The notes beneath the pieces were generated by a model. The model did no database searches and had not been told where the DNA came from. It saw only the letters and a program-made list of their open reading frames with translations. Shown in pieces: positions 1 to 6,160 of a DNA stretch of 6,219 nucleotides. Source of the DNA: CAYXVJ01 sp964558445 (GTDB taxonomy: Bacteria > Bacillota > Clostridia > Saccharofermentanales > Fastidiosipilaceae); assembly GCA_964558445.1 (NCBI GenBank), contig CAZLEA010000071.1, positions 1 through 6,219 of the forward strand, in the 5' to 3' direction. Positions within the stretch are counted from its first letter, which is position 1. Every line of letters starts with the position of its first letter. The position numbers were made by a program, and so were the translations under genes.

Positions 1-1
1 T

Positions 2-2107
2 ATGTCGTTTAACTTGATTAATAACCCGTTTGAAGAGACACAGTCGTGGACCTTCCCGCCCGACTACGACGATAATCCGGACTGCCCGATTCGCTTCTCC
101 ATGGTGTCGGATCGTACCGCGAGACTAGAGATCAGCTTCAATCGCTTGCAGAAGTTCAATGTGGACGAAGAATCCGTGATGCTAGATGGACCCGTACCGA
201 GCTTCGCAGCCGATGTCTCAGAAGAGGACGGTTGCTACGTCTATCGAACGGAACACTTCACGGCGAAGATTCGCCAGACGCCCTTCGCCCTTGAGCTCTA
301 CGATGCCAAGGGGAAGCTGCTTACGAAGACGATGCATCAGAGCGATTCTCGTTCACTGATGAATTACGCTCCGCTTCCGCTGTCCTTTGGTGAGCTAAAC
401 AGCAACTTGCGTCGTTCGAGTGCCATCAGCATGGGTATCTCGGTCGGCGAGCACTTCTATGCATGCGGCGAGAGCTTCGGACACCTGGATAAGCGTGGTC
501 AGAGCATTAATCTCTGGACACAAGATCCGCACGGTTCCGAGGGGCAGGCGATGTACAAGCCTGTACCGTTTTATTTCTCAAGCCGCGGTTATGGTGTGTT
601 CGTACACTCGGGTGCGGCGATGACCTTTGATTTTGGGAACCAATATAACGAAGCGCAGACTCTGTTCGTAGACGACGATGTGATGGATGTCTTCTTCTTC
701 GTAGGTGAGCCCAAGGAAGTGCTCGGTGAGTATACGAATCTCACCGGTCGTTCCTCGATGCCGCCGCTCTGGAGCTTCGGTCTCTGGATGAGTCGCATCA
801 CGTATAACAGCGAAGCGCAGGCTAGAGAAGTTGCAGAGAAGATGCAAGAGCATCAGATCCCCTGTGACGTGATTCACCTCGATACCGGTTGGTTCGAGAA
901 GGATTGGCGCTGTGATTATGTCTTCTCGGAGACCCGCTTCGACGATCCGGAGAAGATGATCAAGGATCTAAACGACATGGGTTATCATGTGTCGCTCTGG
1001 CAGCTGCCGTACTTCACACCGAAGAATCCGCTCTACGGAGAGCTTGTGGAGAAGGGTTATGCGATCTTCGATGCCGATGGCACGCTACCCAGTGGGGATG
1101 CGATCATCGATATGAGTAATCCCGATGCGGTCGCTTGGTACCAAGAGAAGCTTGGTAATCTCATGCGCATGGGTGTCTCGGCGATCAAGGCCGACTTCGG
1201 TGAAGCGGCCCCGGTCGACGGTGTCTATCACTCGGCGAAGAGCGGTCGCTACGAGCATAATCTCTATCCGCTTCGCTACAACAAGGCTGTTTACGATGTG
1301 ACGAAGGATGTCACGGGTGACGGTATTATCTGGGCACGCTCTGCATGGGCGGGCAGCCAGCGTTATCCTCTGCACTGGGCAGGCGACACGGAGAATACCA
1401 ACATGGGGCTCTTGTCCGCCATACGTGGTTGTCTCTCGCTTGGTATGAGCGGCTTCTCGTTTACGAGCCATGATGCCGGCGGCTTCGTTCGCGTAAGCGA
1501 AGAGGAACTCTATGGGCGCTGGATGTTTGCCTCGATCTTCTCGAGTCATATCCGCTGTCATGGCTTACCGCCCAAGGAGCCGTGGAACTTCTCCGAAGCC
1601 TTCACCGATTTATTCCGTAAGCAAGTCAATCTGCGCTATCAGCTGATGCCCTATATCATGGGTCAATCTGCCAAGTCTGCAGAGGCCGGTTTACCGCTAC
1701 AACGCTCCATGTACCTCGAATTCTCGAGTGACCCGAATACAACGGGCCTGGAAGATCAGTACATGCTCGGCGAAGATTTACTGATTGCTCCCTTGTTTGA
1801 AGCCAAACAAGAGAGTCGCCAAGTCTACTTGCCCGTGGGTTCCGATTGGGTCGACTTCTTCACCCGAGAGGTCTACGAAGGCGGCAAGTGGCATACCATC
1901 GCAAGCTCTGACCTACAGGGTATTGCGCTCGTTCGCTCCGGCAGCATCATCCCGATGGTTCCCGTATCACTGACAACTAGGGATATCGACTGGGATGCGT
2001 TATATGCTGTGGCCTATGGCGATAGTGAGGAAGATAGCATACTTACCTACGATCCCAATCAAAATAGCTATACCTACCTCGATCGCCAACAGGTCCAAAT
2101 TCGCTAG
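2..2107 (+). CDS. Glycoside hydrolase family 31 enzyme, probable alpha-xylosidase/alpha-glucosidase (YicI-like); 5' end at window edge
   Basis: This 701-residue protein is a retaining alpha-glycosidase of family GH31, which removes alpha-linked xylose or glucose from the non-reducing end of oligosaccharides. The N-terminal part to about residue 240 fits the family's beta-sandwich domain; the (beta/alpha)8 barrel follows from about residue 250 (SMPPLWSFGLWMSR), and beta-rich C-terminal domains run from about residue 580. The nucleophile is D398 in IKADFGE and the acid/base is D462 in HWAGDTE. R446 lies 16 residues before D462, as R466 does before D482 in E. coli YicI, and SHDAGGF (489-495) is the conserved histidine-aspartate loop. 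The visible start gives a protein about 70 residues shorter than YicI (772 aa, from memory). The reading frame is open to the first bases of the window, so the true start may be upstream and no ribosome binding site can be seen. No signal peptide is evident from this ATG, suggesting a cytoplasmic enzyme. Family assignment is firm; the substrate is not, since GH31 also contains alpha-glucosidases, alpha-galactosidases and sulfoquinovosidases. Confidence 0.93.
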   Translation: MSFNLINNPFEETQSWTFPPDYDDNPDCPIRFSMVSDRTARLEISFNRLQKFNVDEESVMLDGPVPSFAADVSEEDGCYVYRTEHFTAKIRQTPFALELYDAKGKLLTKTMHQSDSRSLMNYAPLPLSFGELNSNLRRSSAISMGISVGEHFYACGESFGHLDKRGQSINLWTQDPHGSEGQAMYKPVPFYFSSRGYGVFVHSGAAMTFDFGNQYNEAQTLFVDDDVMDVFFFVGEPKEVLGEYTNLTGRSSMPPLWSFGLWMSRITYNSEAQAREVAEKMQEHQIPCDVIHLDTGWFEKDWRCDYVFSETRFDDPEKMIKDLNDMGYHVSLWQLPYFTPKNPLYGELVEKGYAIFDADGTLPSGDAIIDMSNPDAVAWYQEKLGNLMRMGVSAIKADFGEAAPVDGVYHSAKSGRYEHNLYPLRYNKAVYDVTKDVTGDGIIWARSAWAGSQRYPLHWAGDTENTNMGLLSAIRGCLSLGMSGFSFTSHDAGGFVRVSEEELYGRWMFASIFSSHIRCHGLPPKEPWNFSEAFTDLFRKQVNLRYQLMPYIMGQSAKSAEAGLPLQRSMYLEFSSDPNTTGLEDQYMLGEDLLIAPLFEAKQESRQVYLPVGSDWVDFFTREVYEGGKWHTIASSDLQGIALVRSGSIIPMVPVSLTTRDIDWDALYAVAYGDSEEDSILTYDPNQNSYTYLDRQQVQIR

Positions 2108-2144
2108 GGACGGTCGGAACTCCTCGGTACCGTTCCAAGTCAAG

Positions 2145-2189
2145 CAAGACGATGCCCATCACCAAAACCGGGTGATGGGCATCGTCTTG
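2145..2189. terminator. Perfect 19-bp inverted repeat between convergent genes, probable (bidirectional) terminator hairpin
   Basis: The left arm CAAGACGATGCCCATCACC (2145-2163) and right arm (2171-2189) are exact reverse complements around a 7-nt loop (AAAACCG). The hairpin starts 37 bases after the stop of the GH31 gene and lies 70 bases beyond the stop of the second permease gene, which approaches from the other side. On the + strand the stem is followed by TTCGTATTATT, a T-rich but broken tract; on the - strand there is no clear T-run after the stem. Position and stem strength support transcription termination, most convincingly for the + strand gene. The imperfect T-tract leaves open a role as an RNA-stabilising 3' end. 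Confidence 0.7.
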
Positions 2190-2259
2190 TTCGTATTATT
2201 GCTCCTGCTTCTGTGTTAGACTTCGGTCTGTTTCTCGACTTGCTTCGGTCATCATGCGC

Positions 2260-3147
2260 TTATTCCTTGAGCGATCCGATCATAACACCGGATACGAAGT
2301 ACTTCTGGATAAACGGATAGATCACGAGAATCGGTACGGTTGACACGATAATCGTGCAGTACTTGACCAGCATGCGATAGCGCTCTTGACCCGTTTGTCC
2401 GACCGAGCCGATCTGTGTCATGGAGCTCGTATCGTTCTTCAATAAGATGTCGCGTAGCACCAACTGAATCGGCCACTTCGTACGATCGTTTAGGAAGATT
2501 GAGGGGTTGAACCATTCGTTCCAGAACCGTACGGCATAGAACAAGGTGATAACCGAGATCGTCGCCTTCGAGACTGGTAAGACGATCTGCCAGACGATGC
2601 GCCAGTGACTGGCCCCGTCGATCTTGGCAGACTCGACGAGCGACTCGGGTACTTGTGCGAAGGCGGTACGAAGCACGATCAGGTTCCAGGTGTTGATCAT
2701 AATCGGTAAGATGATGGACCATCTGGATTCCAAGAGGTTCATGTTCTTGACTTGGATGTAGAAGGGGATCAAGCCGCCTTGGAAGTACATGGTGAAGATG
2801 ACCATGGCCATGACGAACTTGTTCCAATACACGTCCTTGCGAGATAGGACGTAGGAGCCCAGTATCGTCGAGAACATACAGAGCAGGGTCCCGACGATGA
2901 CGTAGAATGCGGTGTTGGAGAAACCCGTGATGACGTTGGGGTTCTCGAAGACGAGACCGTAACCGCGGAAACTGATCTCACCCTTGGGTAGGAAGTAGAA
3001 GCCACGGTCGGCATAGAGGATCACCGGGTCACTGATCGAGGACATGAAGATGTGCCAGAGCGGATAGAGTGTGATAAGACCGATGATGGTCATGAAGATA
3101 TAAGTAAAGACGGCGAAAACACGTTCACCCATAGATCGTTTCAACAT
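2260..3147 (-). CDS. Carbohydrate ABC transporter permease, LplC/YtcP type
   Basis: This 295-residue membrane protein is one of the two channel-forming subunits of a binding-protein-dependent sugar importer (CUT1 class, MalG-like). Hydrophobic segments lie at about residues 12-32, 76-102, 111-131, 144-165, 195-212 and 262-284, giving the usual six membrane spans. The cytoplasmic loop that docks on the ATPase carries the EAA motif: ESAKIDGA (172-179) followed by LP at 190-191. The ending QKYFVSGVMIGSLKE is typical of the LplC/YtcP subgroup, whose members take up plant or host polysaccharide fragments such as those from pectin. The length is normal for the family. The chosen ATG is preceded by GGTGAGGTGA, which overlaps the stop codon of the upstream permease gene with only 8 bases between the two genes, so translation of the pair is probably coupled. 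It is the last gene of the visible operon. The transported sugar cannot be told from sequence alone. Confidence 0.95.
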   Translation of the reverse strand: MLKRSMGERVFAVFTYIFMTIIGLITLYPLWHIFMSSISDPVILYADRGFYFLPKGEISFRGYGLVFENPNVITGFSNTAFYVIVGTLLCMFSTILGSYVLSRKDVYWNKFVMAMVIFTMYFQGGLIPFYIQVKNMNLLESRWSIILPIMINTWNLIVLRTAFAQVPESLVESAKIDGASHWRIVWQIVLPVSKATISVITLFYAVRFWNEWFNPSIFLNDRTKWPIQLVLRDILLKNDTSSMTQIGSVGQTGQERYRMLVKYCTIIVSTVPILVIYPFIQKYFVSGVMIGSLKE

Positions 3148-3158
3148 ACGTCACCTCA
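3148..3158 (-). promoter_or_regulatory. Ribosome binding site of the second permease, overlapping the upstream stop codon
   Basis: Read on the - strand, the first permease ends TGG TGA and the same bases continue as GGTGAGGTGACGT before the next ATG at 3147. The TGA (3158-3156) is part of the purine-rich stretch, leaving 8 bases between stop and start. This arrangement favours ribosomes re-initiating after finishing the first permease, which would keep the two subunits in equal amounts. Confidence 0.65.
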
Positions 3159-4118
3159 CCACAAACTCGTATCAGTGAGCTTGGCACTGATCTTATTGGC
3201 CGAGACGACCAAAATTACGTTGACAAGCGAGTTGAAGAGGCCGACGGCGGTCGCATAACCGAAGTCGTTCTCGATCAAGCCCTTGCGATAGACGAAACTC
3301 GAGATAACGTCGGCTGTCTCATAAGTTAGGCCGCTATATAGAAGGATGATCTTCTCATAGCCAACGCTCATGAAGCTACCGATACGCAAGATTAACAGGA
3401 TAACGATCGTCGGCACGATACCCGGAATCGAGATATGCCAGATCTGACGGAATCGGTTGGCGCCGTCGATCTTGGCGGCCTCAAACAATTCCGTGTTAAT
3501 CGAAGCGAGTGCCGCGATGAAGATGATGGAGTCCCAGCCCAGCCGCTGCCAGACATCGGAGACGATATAGATGCTGCGGAAGTACTTGGCGTGCCCGAGT
3601 AGATTCACCGGCTCCCTACCGAACAGGCGCTGAATCTCGCCGAAGACACCGGTTGTTGCCGTGAAGTCCACGATGATGCCGCAGAGGACGACCAGGGAGA
3701 TAAAGTAGGGCAGGTAGCTGACCGTCTGAATCGTGCGCTTGAAGGCGACGTTTCGAATCTCGTTTAAGACGATCGCGAACAAGATGGGCAGCGGGAAGGT
3801 GATCAATAGACTGTAGAAGCTGATGAGGAGCGTGTTTCGGATTACGCGCCAAGCGAAGGCGCCCTGGAAGAAGGCCTTGAAATTATAGAGGCCGACCCAG
3901 TCCGAGCCCCAGATGCCCTTGCGAGGGCTGAAGCTCTTGAAGGCGACTTGGATGCCGTACATGGGTGCATAGCACCAGATGATATAGAACAAGAGGAGCG
4001 GGATGAGCATGATGTAGAGCGTGTAATTCTTCTTGAAATCCGCGCGGACTATGCTGCCCCAGCTCTTCTTATTCTTTTTCCTGCGCTTCAGCGCTTGATT
4101 ATTAACTGTATTCTGCAT
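3156..4118 (-). CDS. Carbohydrate ABC transporter permease, LplB/YteP type
   Basis: This 320-residue membrane protein is the MalF-like partner of the second permease in a CUT1 sugar importer. A basic N-terminal tail (KRRKKNKK, residues 11-18) precedes hydrophobic spans at about 34-56, 96-118, 132-151, 183-205, 232-250 and 290-307. The EAA loop that contacts the ATPase is EAAKIDGA (213-220) with IP at 231-232. The stretches YLPYFISLVV (135-144) and ENDFGYATAVGLFNS (283-297) and the C-terminal SLW are hallmarks of the LplB/YteP subgroup, which works with an LplC/YtcP partner and a large lipoprotein receptor. The ATG at 4118 is preceded by AGAGG with a 5-base gap, which supports this start. It lies 111 bases after the binding-protein gene and 8 bases before the second permease, so the three form one transcription unit. 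The sugar carried is unknown; neighbouring GH31 suggests an alpha-linked oligosaccharide, but that is inference from location. Confidence 0.95.
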   Translation of the reverse strand: MQNTVNNQALKRRKKNKKSWGSIVRADFKKNYTLYIMLIPLLLFYIIWCYAPMYGIQVAFKSFSPRKGIWGSDWVGLYNFKAFFQGAFAWRVIRNTLLISFYSLLITFPLPILFAIVLNEIRNVAFKRTIQTVSYLPYFISLVVLCGIIVDFTATTGVFGEIQRLFGREPVNLLGHAKYFRSIYIVSDVWQRLGWDSIIFIAALASINTELFEAAKIDGANRFRQIWHISIPGIVPTIVILLILRIGSFMSVGYEKIILLYSGLTYETADVISSFVYRKGLIENDFGYATAVGLFNSLVNVILVVSANKISAKLTDTSLW

Positions 4119-4132
4119 GGTGACCTCTTCCG

Positions 4133-4175
4133 AATCATGTAGACGAAGCGCATCGACAAATCATATGTAGATGAA
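4133..4175. repeat. Imperfect direct repeat in the spacer between binding-protein and permease genes
   Basis: AATCATGTAGACGAA (4133-4147) recurs as AATCATATGTAGATGAA (4159-4175). Apart from a 2-base AT insertion and one C/T change the copies match, with 11 bases between them. The repeat sits just upstream of the first permease's ribosome binding site. It may be a small local duplication, or a binding site pair; nothing in the sequence decides between these. Confidence 0.4.
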
Positions 4176-4191
4176 CCATGTCGCGTATAGT

Positions 4192-4221
4192 GAAGCAGGA
4201 GAGCGATCGCCCTCCTGCTTC
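4192..4221 (-). promoter_or_regulatory. Hairpin in the mRNA just after the binding-protein gene (stabiliser or partial terminator)
   Basis: GAAGCAGGAG (4192-4201) and CTCCTGCTTC (4212-4221) are exact reverse complements with a 10-base loop that contains the self-complementary GCGATCGC. Read on the - strand the stem begins 8 bases after the TAA of the binding-protein gene. The bases that follow (ACTATACGCG) contain no T-run, so this is not a standard intrinsic terminator. Hairpins at this position in sugar-transport operons, as after malE, are known to protect the upstream message and let the binding protein be made in excess over the membrane subunits; that role is inferred here. Confidence 0.6.
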
Positions 4222-4229
4222 CTAAGTGC

Positions 4230-5981
4230 TTAACGCTGATTGTAGCGATCGAGTGCTGCTTGGTAGATCTCAACAGCGCGATCGATGTTGAGGCTCTTGA
4301 TGTGATCTACGTAGGATTGGAATTCGCTTAGTGGTGTCTGACCTGTGATGAAGGTCGCGGTTCTCTCTTCGACGAAGGTTTCTACATCCGTCATGATGGT
4401 GCTGAGCTCACGCGATTCCTCAGAGGTAAACGAGATGCCATCGGGCATCAGCCAGCTTGCGTCCTGTGTGGACCAGGTATCGATACACTCGAAGACTTCC
4501 GGCTCGAACTCGTACGAGGTAGAGTCACGCAGATAACCGTAGTTATGTAGCTTGAACTTGGGGTAGAGGGTCCAGAAGTCGGCATCGGTGGTCTCTTCCA
4601 ATTCGGGGAAGATCCACTTGACGTCGCCCGTCGTATCCCATTCGTAGCTGACGCCTTCAGGTCCATAGGACATCAAGTCGCCGCCGTCTTGGCTATACCA
4701 ATAGTCCTTCCAGCGAGCGAGAACTTCGGCAATACCGTCATCGATGGCCTGAACGGTCATGAACTCTCTGTCGCTACGGACGGTGGAGTTGTTCTGGTGC
4801 AGGTGGATGACCTGACCGTCATAGGATGTGGGATTCAGGACAGGGGTTACTTCCCAATCGGGATCCAGGGATTGACCGGTTAATTTCTGCTGACCCATCT
4901 CGCCGTAAGCGAGGCCGAATGCGCCGACCGCACCGTTGGCAACGTTAGCAAAGTAATCGTCATTCGTACGCGTCGCGAAGTCGGGATCCAGGATGCCGTC
5001 GGCGTACCAGCCGTTCAGAAGTTTGAGGAAGTCTTCGTAACCGGGTTCGATCGAACCGTAGACGACCGTGCCATCCTTGTTGATGAACTGTTGATAAGCA
5101 GATTCGTACGAGCCGGCGAACATGTAGTTCGTCTTCACGCCGTACCAATCCTTGATGTTGGTGGCGAGCGGGAAGGTGCCGTTCATGTCCTTCATCTTGC
5201 GGAGCATCGTATCCCAATCATCGATTGTGGTGGGGAGGTCCAGACCCAGCTCATCGAGCCAGTCTTGACGTACCCAGAAGCCGCTCCAGGGGTGACTAGG
5301 TACGATGTCGACCATGGGGAAGAAGGTCATTCTGCCTTCGTCATCCATGAAGTCCTTGTCAAACTCTGCGTTGTTCTCGCGCAAATATTGGATGTTGGGC
5401 ATCAAGCCATCATCGTAGTAAGGCGTGAGATCTGCGTAGACTTCATCATCGATTGCCTTGGTGACGCCGCCGGGATAGTTCGGTGGCGTGGAGAAGATGT
5501 GGGGTAATTGGTCAGAGTTGATTCTGAGGGTATAGTTCTCGTTCTCGTTGCCGCTTGGTGGATAGAGCCACTCGATCTTCACGCCTGTGCGTTTCTCGAG
5601 TTCTTGTATGGCGAGGTTCTCTTCCATGCCCTGCATGACGGTTGAGCTAAACGAACGCCAGATGCTAATGGTCACACTGTCTTCTGTTATGGGCAGCACT
5701 GTTGCGTTAATGCCGTTTAGGTACTTGTCGTCGCGAGAATCATAGGATGTCGGTGTGAGGTTATAGGGTCTGCCGTTGTTGGTGTCCTTGCCCTCGGCAG
5801 GTGTACCCGGTTTGTCGTCCCCGTTGTCGTCCGGCTTGTCCGTCTGCTTCGAATCACTCGTGCTTGGTTTGTCGCTGTCGCTCGGCGTATCACCGCCGCC
5901 CGATGTCTTACATCCCGTGGCTGCAGCAAATAATAAGCTGAATGTGAGCGCCATGGCTAGTATCTTACTTACTCTCTTCAT
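4230..5981 (-). CDS. Extracellular solute-binding lipoprotein of a sugar ABC transporter (LplA/YtcQ type)
   Basis: This 583-residue protein is the membrane-tethered receptor that binds a sugar outside the cell and delivers it to the two permeases encoded downstream. It begins with a lipoprotein signal peptide: basic MKRVSK, a hydrophobic core (about 7-20) and the lipobox ATGC, with C24 as the lipid-modified residue. Residues 25-70 form a low-complexity linker rich in D, S, T, K, G and P with three DKP repeats (37-39, 48-50, 56-58). The binding domain starts near residue 100 (DSVTISIWRS). GFWVRQDWLDELGL (234-247) followed by PTTIDDWDTMLRKMK is the hallmark segment of the large LplA/YtcQ receptors, and the length suits that group (about 500-580 residues). 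The frame is open to an ATG at 6029, but the start at 5981 is chosen because AGGAGG lies 6 bases before it and because it places the signal peptide at the N-terminus. Family and role are firm; the ligand is unknown. Confidence 0.94.
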   Translation of the reverse strand: MKRVSKILAMALTFSLLFAAATGCKTSGGGDTPSDSDKPSTSDSKQTDKPDDNGDDKPGTPAEGKDTNNGRPYNLTPTSYDSRDDKYLNGINATVLPITEDSVTISIWRSFSSTVMQGMEENLAIQELEKRTGVKIEWLYPPSGNENENYTLRINSDQLPHIFSTPPNYPGGVTKAIDDEVYADLTPYYDDGLMPNIQYLRENNAEFDKDFMDDEGRMTFFPMVDIVPSHPWSGFWVRQDWLDELGLDLPTTIDDWDTMLRKMKDMNGTFPLATNIKDWYGVKTNYMFAGSYESAYQQFINKDGTVVYGSIEPGYEDFLKLLNGWYADGILDPDFATRTNDDYFANVANGAVGAFGLAYGEMGQQKLTGQSLDPDWEVTPVLNPTSYDGQVIHLHQNNSTVRSDREFMTVQAIDDGIAEVLARWKDYWYSQDGGDLMSYGPEGVSYEWDTTGDVKWIFPELEETTDADFWTLYPKFKLHNYGYLRDSTSYEFEPEVFECIDTWSTQDASWLMPDGISFTSEESRELSTIMTDVETFVEERTATFITGQTPLSEFQSYVDHIKSLNIDRAVEIYQAALDRYNQR

Positions 5982-5987
5982 GCAAGT

Positions 5988-5993
5988 CCTCCT
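5988..5993 (-). promoter_or_regulatory. Strong ribosome binding site that sets the start of the binding-protein gene
   Basis: On the - strand the bases read AGGAGG, then six bases (ACTTGC), then ATG at 5981. This perfect consensus decides the start over the in-frame ATG at 6029, which would add 16 residues ahead of the signal peptide. It is the strongest ribosome binding site visible in the window, consistent with the receptor being the most abundant transporter part. Confidence 0.85.
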
Positions 5994-6027
5994 ATAACTT
6001 GATGCGCTAACCATCACTGGTTTGTCC

Positions 6028-6065
6028 ATCGAATAACGGGGAATTGCTTAATCCCCGTTGTCGAT
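6028..6065 (-). promoter_or_regulatory. Leader hairpin upstream of the binding-protein gene
   Basis: Read on the - strand, ATCGA (6065-6061) and AACGGGGA (6059-6052) pair with TCCCCGTT (6042-6035) and TCGAT (6032-6028). This makes a 13-bp stem with a small internal loop (C opposite AT) and a 9-base loop. It ends 34 bases before the AGGAGG site. No T-run follows, so it is not a plain terminator. It may protect the 5' end of the message, take part in a structural switch, or act as a protein-binding palindrome at the DNA level. Confidence 0.5.
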
Positions 6066-6083
6066 ATCCCTCCGAATCCTCTA

Positions 6084-6107
6084 TGTGAAGTCTGTATAGA
6101 CTTAACA
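6084..6107. promoter_or_regulatory. Imperfect 24-bp palindrome, candidate operator
   Basis: The half-sites TGT-n-AAGTCT and AGACTT-n-ACA face each other across the 4-base centre GTAT. Nine of ten half-site positions are complementary; the one break is the single n in each half. It lies about 105-125 bases upstream of the binding-protein ATG and about 25-50 bases downstream of the promoter candidate at 6132-6160, a position where a bound repressor could block transcription. The regulator family cannot be named. As RNA it could also fold as a 6-bp hairpin. Confidence 0.4.
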
Positions 6108-6131
6108 ATATCCCCGAGATCGATAGGCCTA

Positions 6132-6160
6132 CCTATAAGTAAAGTAAAAAAGTGCACCAA
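6132..6160 (-). promoter_or_regulatory. Weak sigma-70/SigA-like promoter candidate for the transporter operon
   Basis: On the - strand TTGGTG (6160-6155) and TATAGG (6137-6132) stand 17 bases apart, compared with the consensus TTGACA and TATAAT (3 and 4 of 6 matches). The spacer and the region upstream are A/T-rich, with a run of seven T at 6170-6164, as often seen around promoters. An inverted repeat ATAGG-CCTA-CCTAT (6123-6136) overlaps the -10 element. The match is modest and other start sites in this region are possible. Confidence 0.35.

Noticed and set aside
1085..1561. 158-codon open frame on the - strand inside the GH31 gene
   Set aside because: It lies wholly opposite the conserved catalytic barrel, has no recognisable domain, and its composition is that expected from the complementary strand.
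2218..2229. Small hairpin AGAC-TTCG-GTCT downstream of the second permease
   Set aside because: The stem is only 4 bp with no T-run after it on the - strand, too weak to call a terminator next to the much stronger stem at 2145-2189.
2252..2827. 191-codon open frame on the - strand overlapping the second permease
   Set aside because: It is a different frame of the same strand as a clear six-span permease and gives a basic, His/Arg-rich product without any family features.
5091..5507. 138-codon open frame on the + strand opposite the binding-protein gene
   Set aside because: It is antisense to a well-supported receptor domain, with no recognised motif and no supporting context.
5982..6029. 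Longer start for the binding-protein gene at the ATG at 6029
   Set aside because: It would put 16 mostly polar residues before a complete lipoprotein signal peptide and would place the AGGAGG site inside the coding region.
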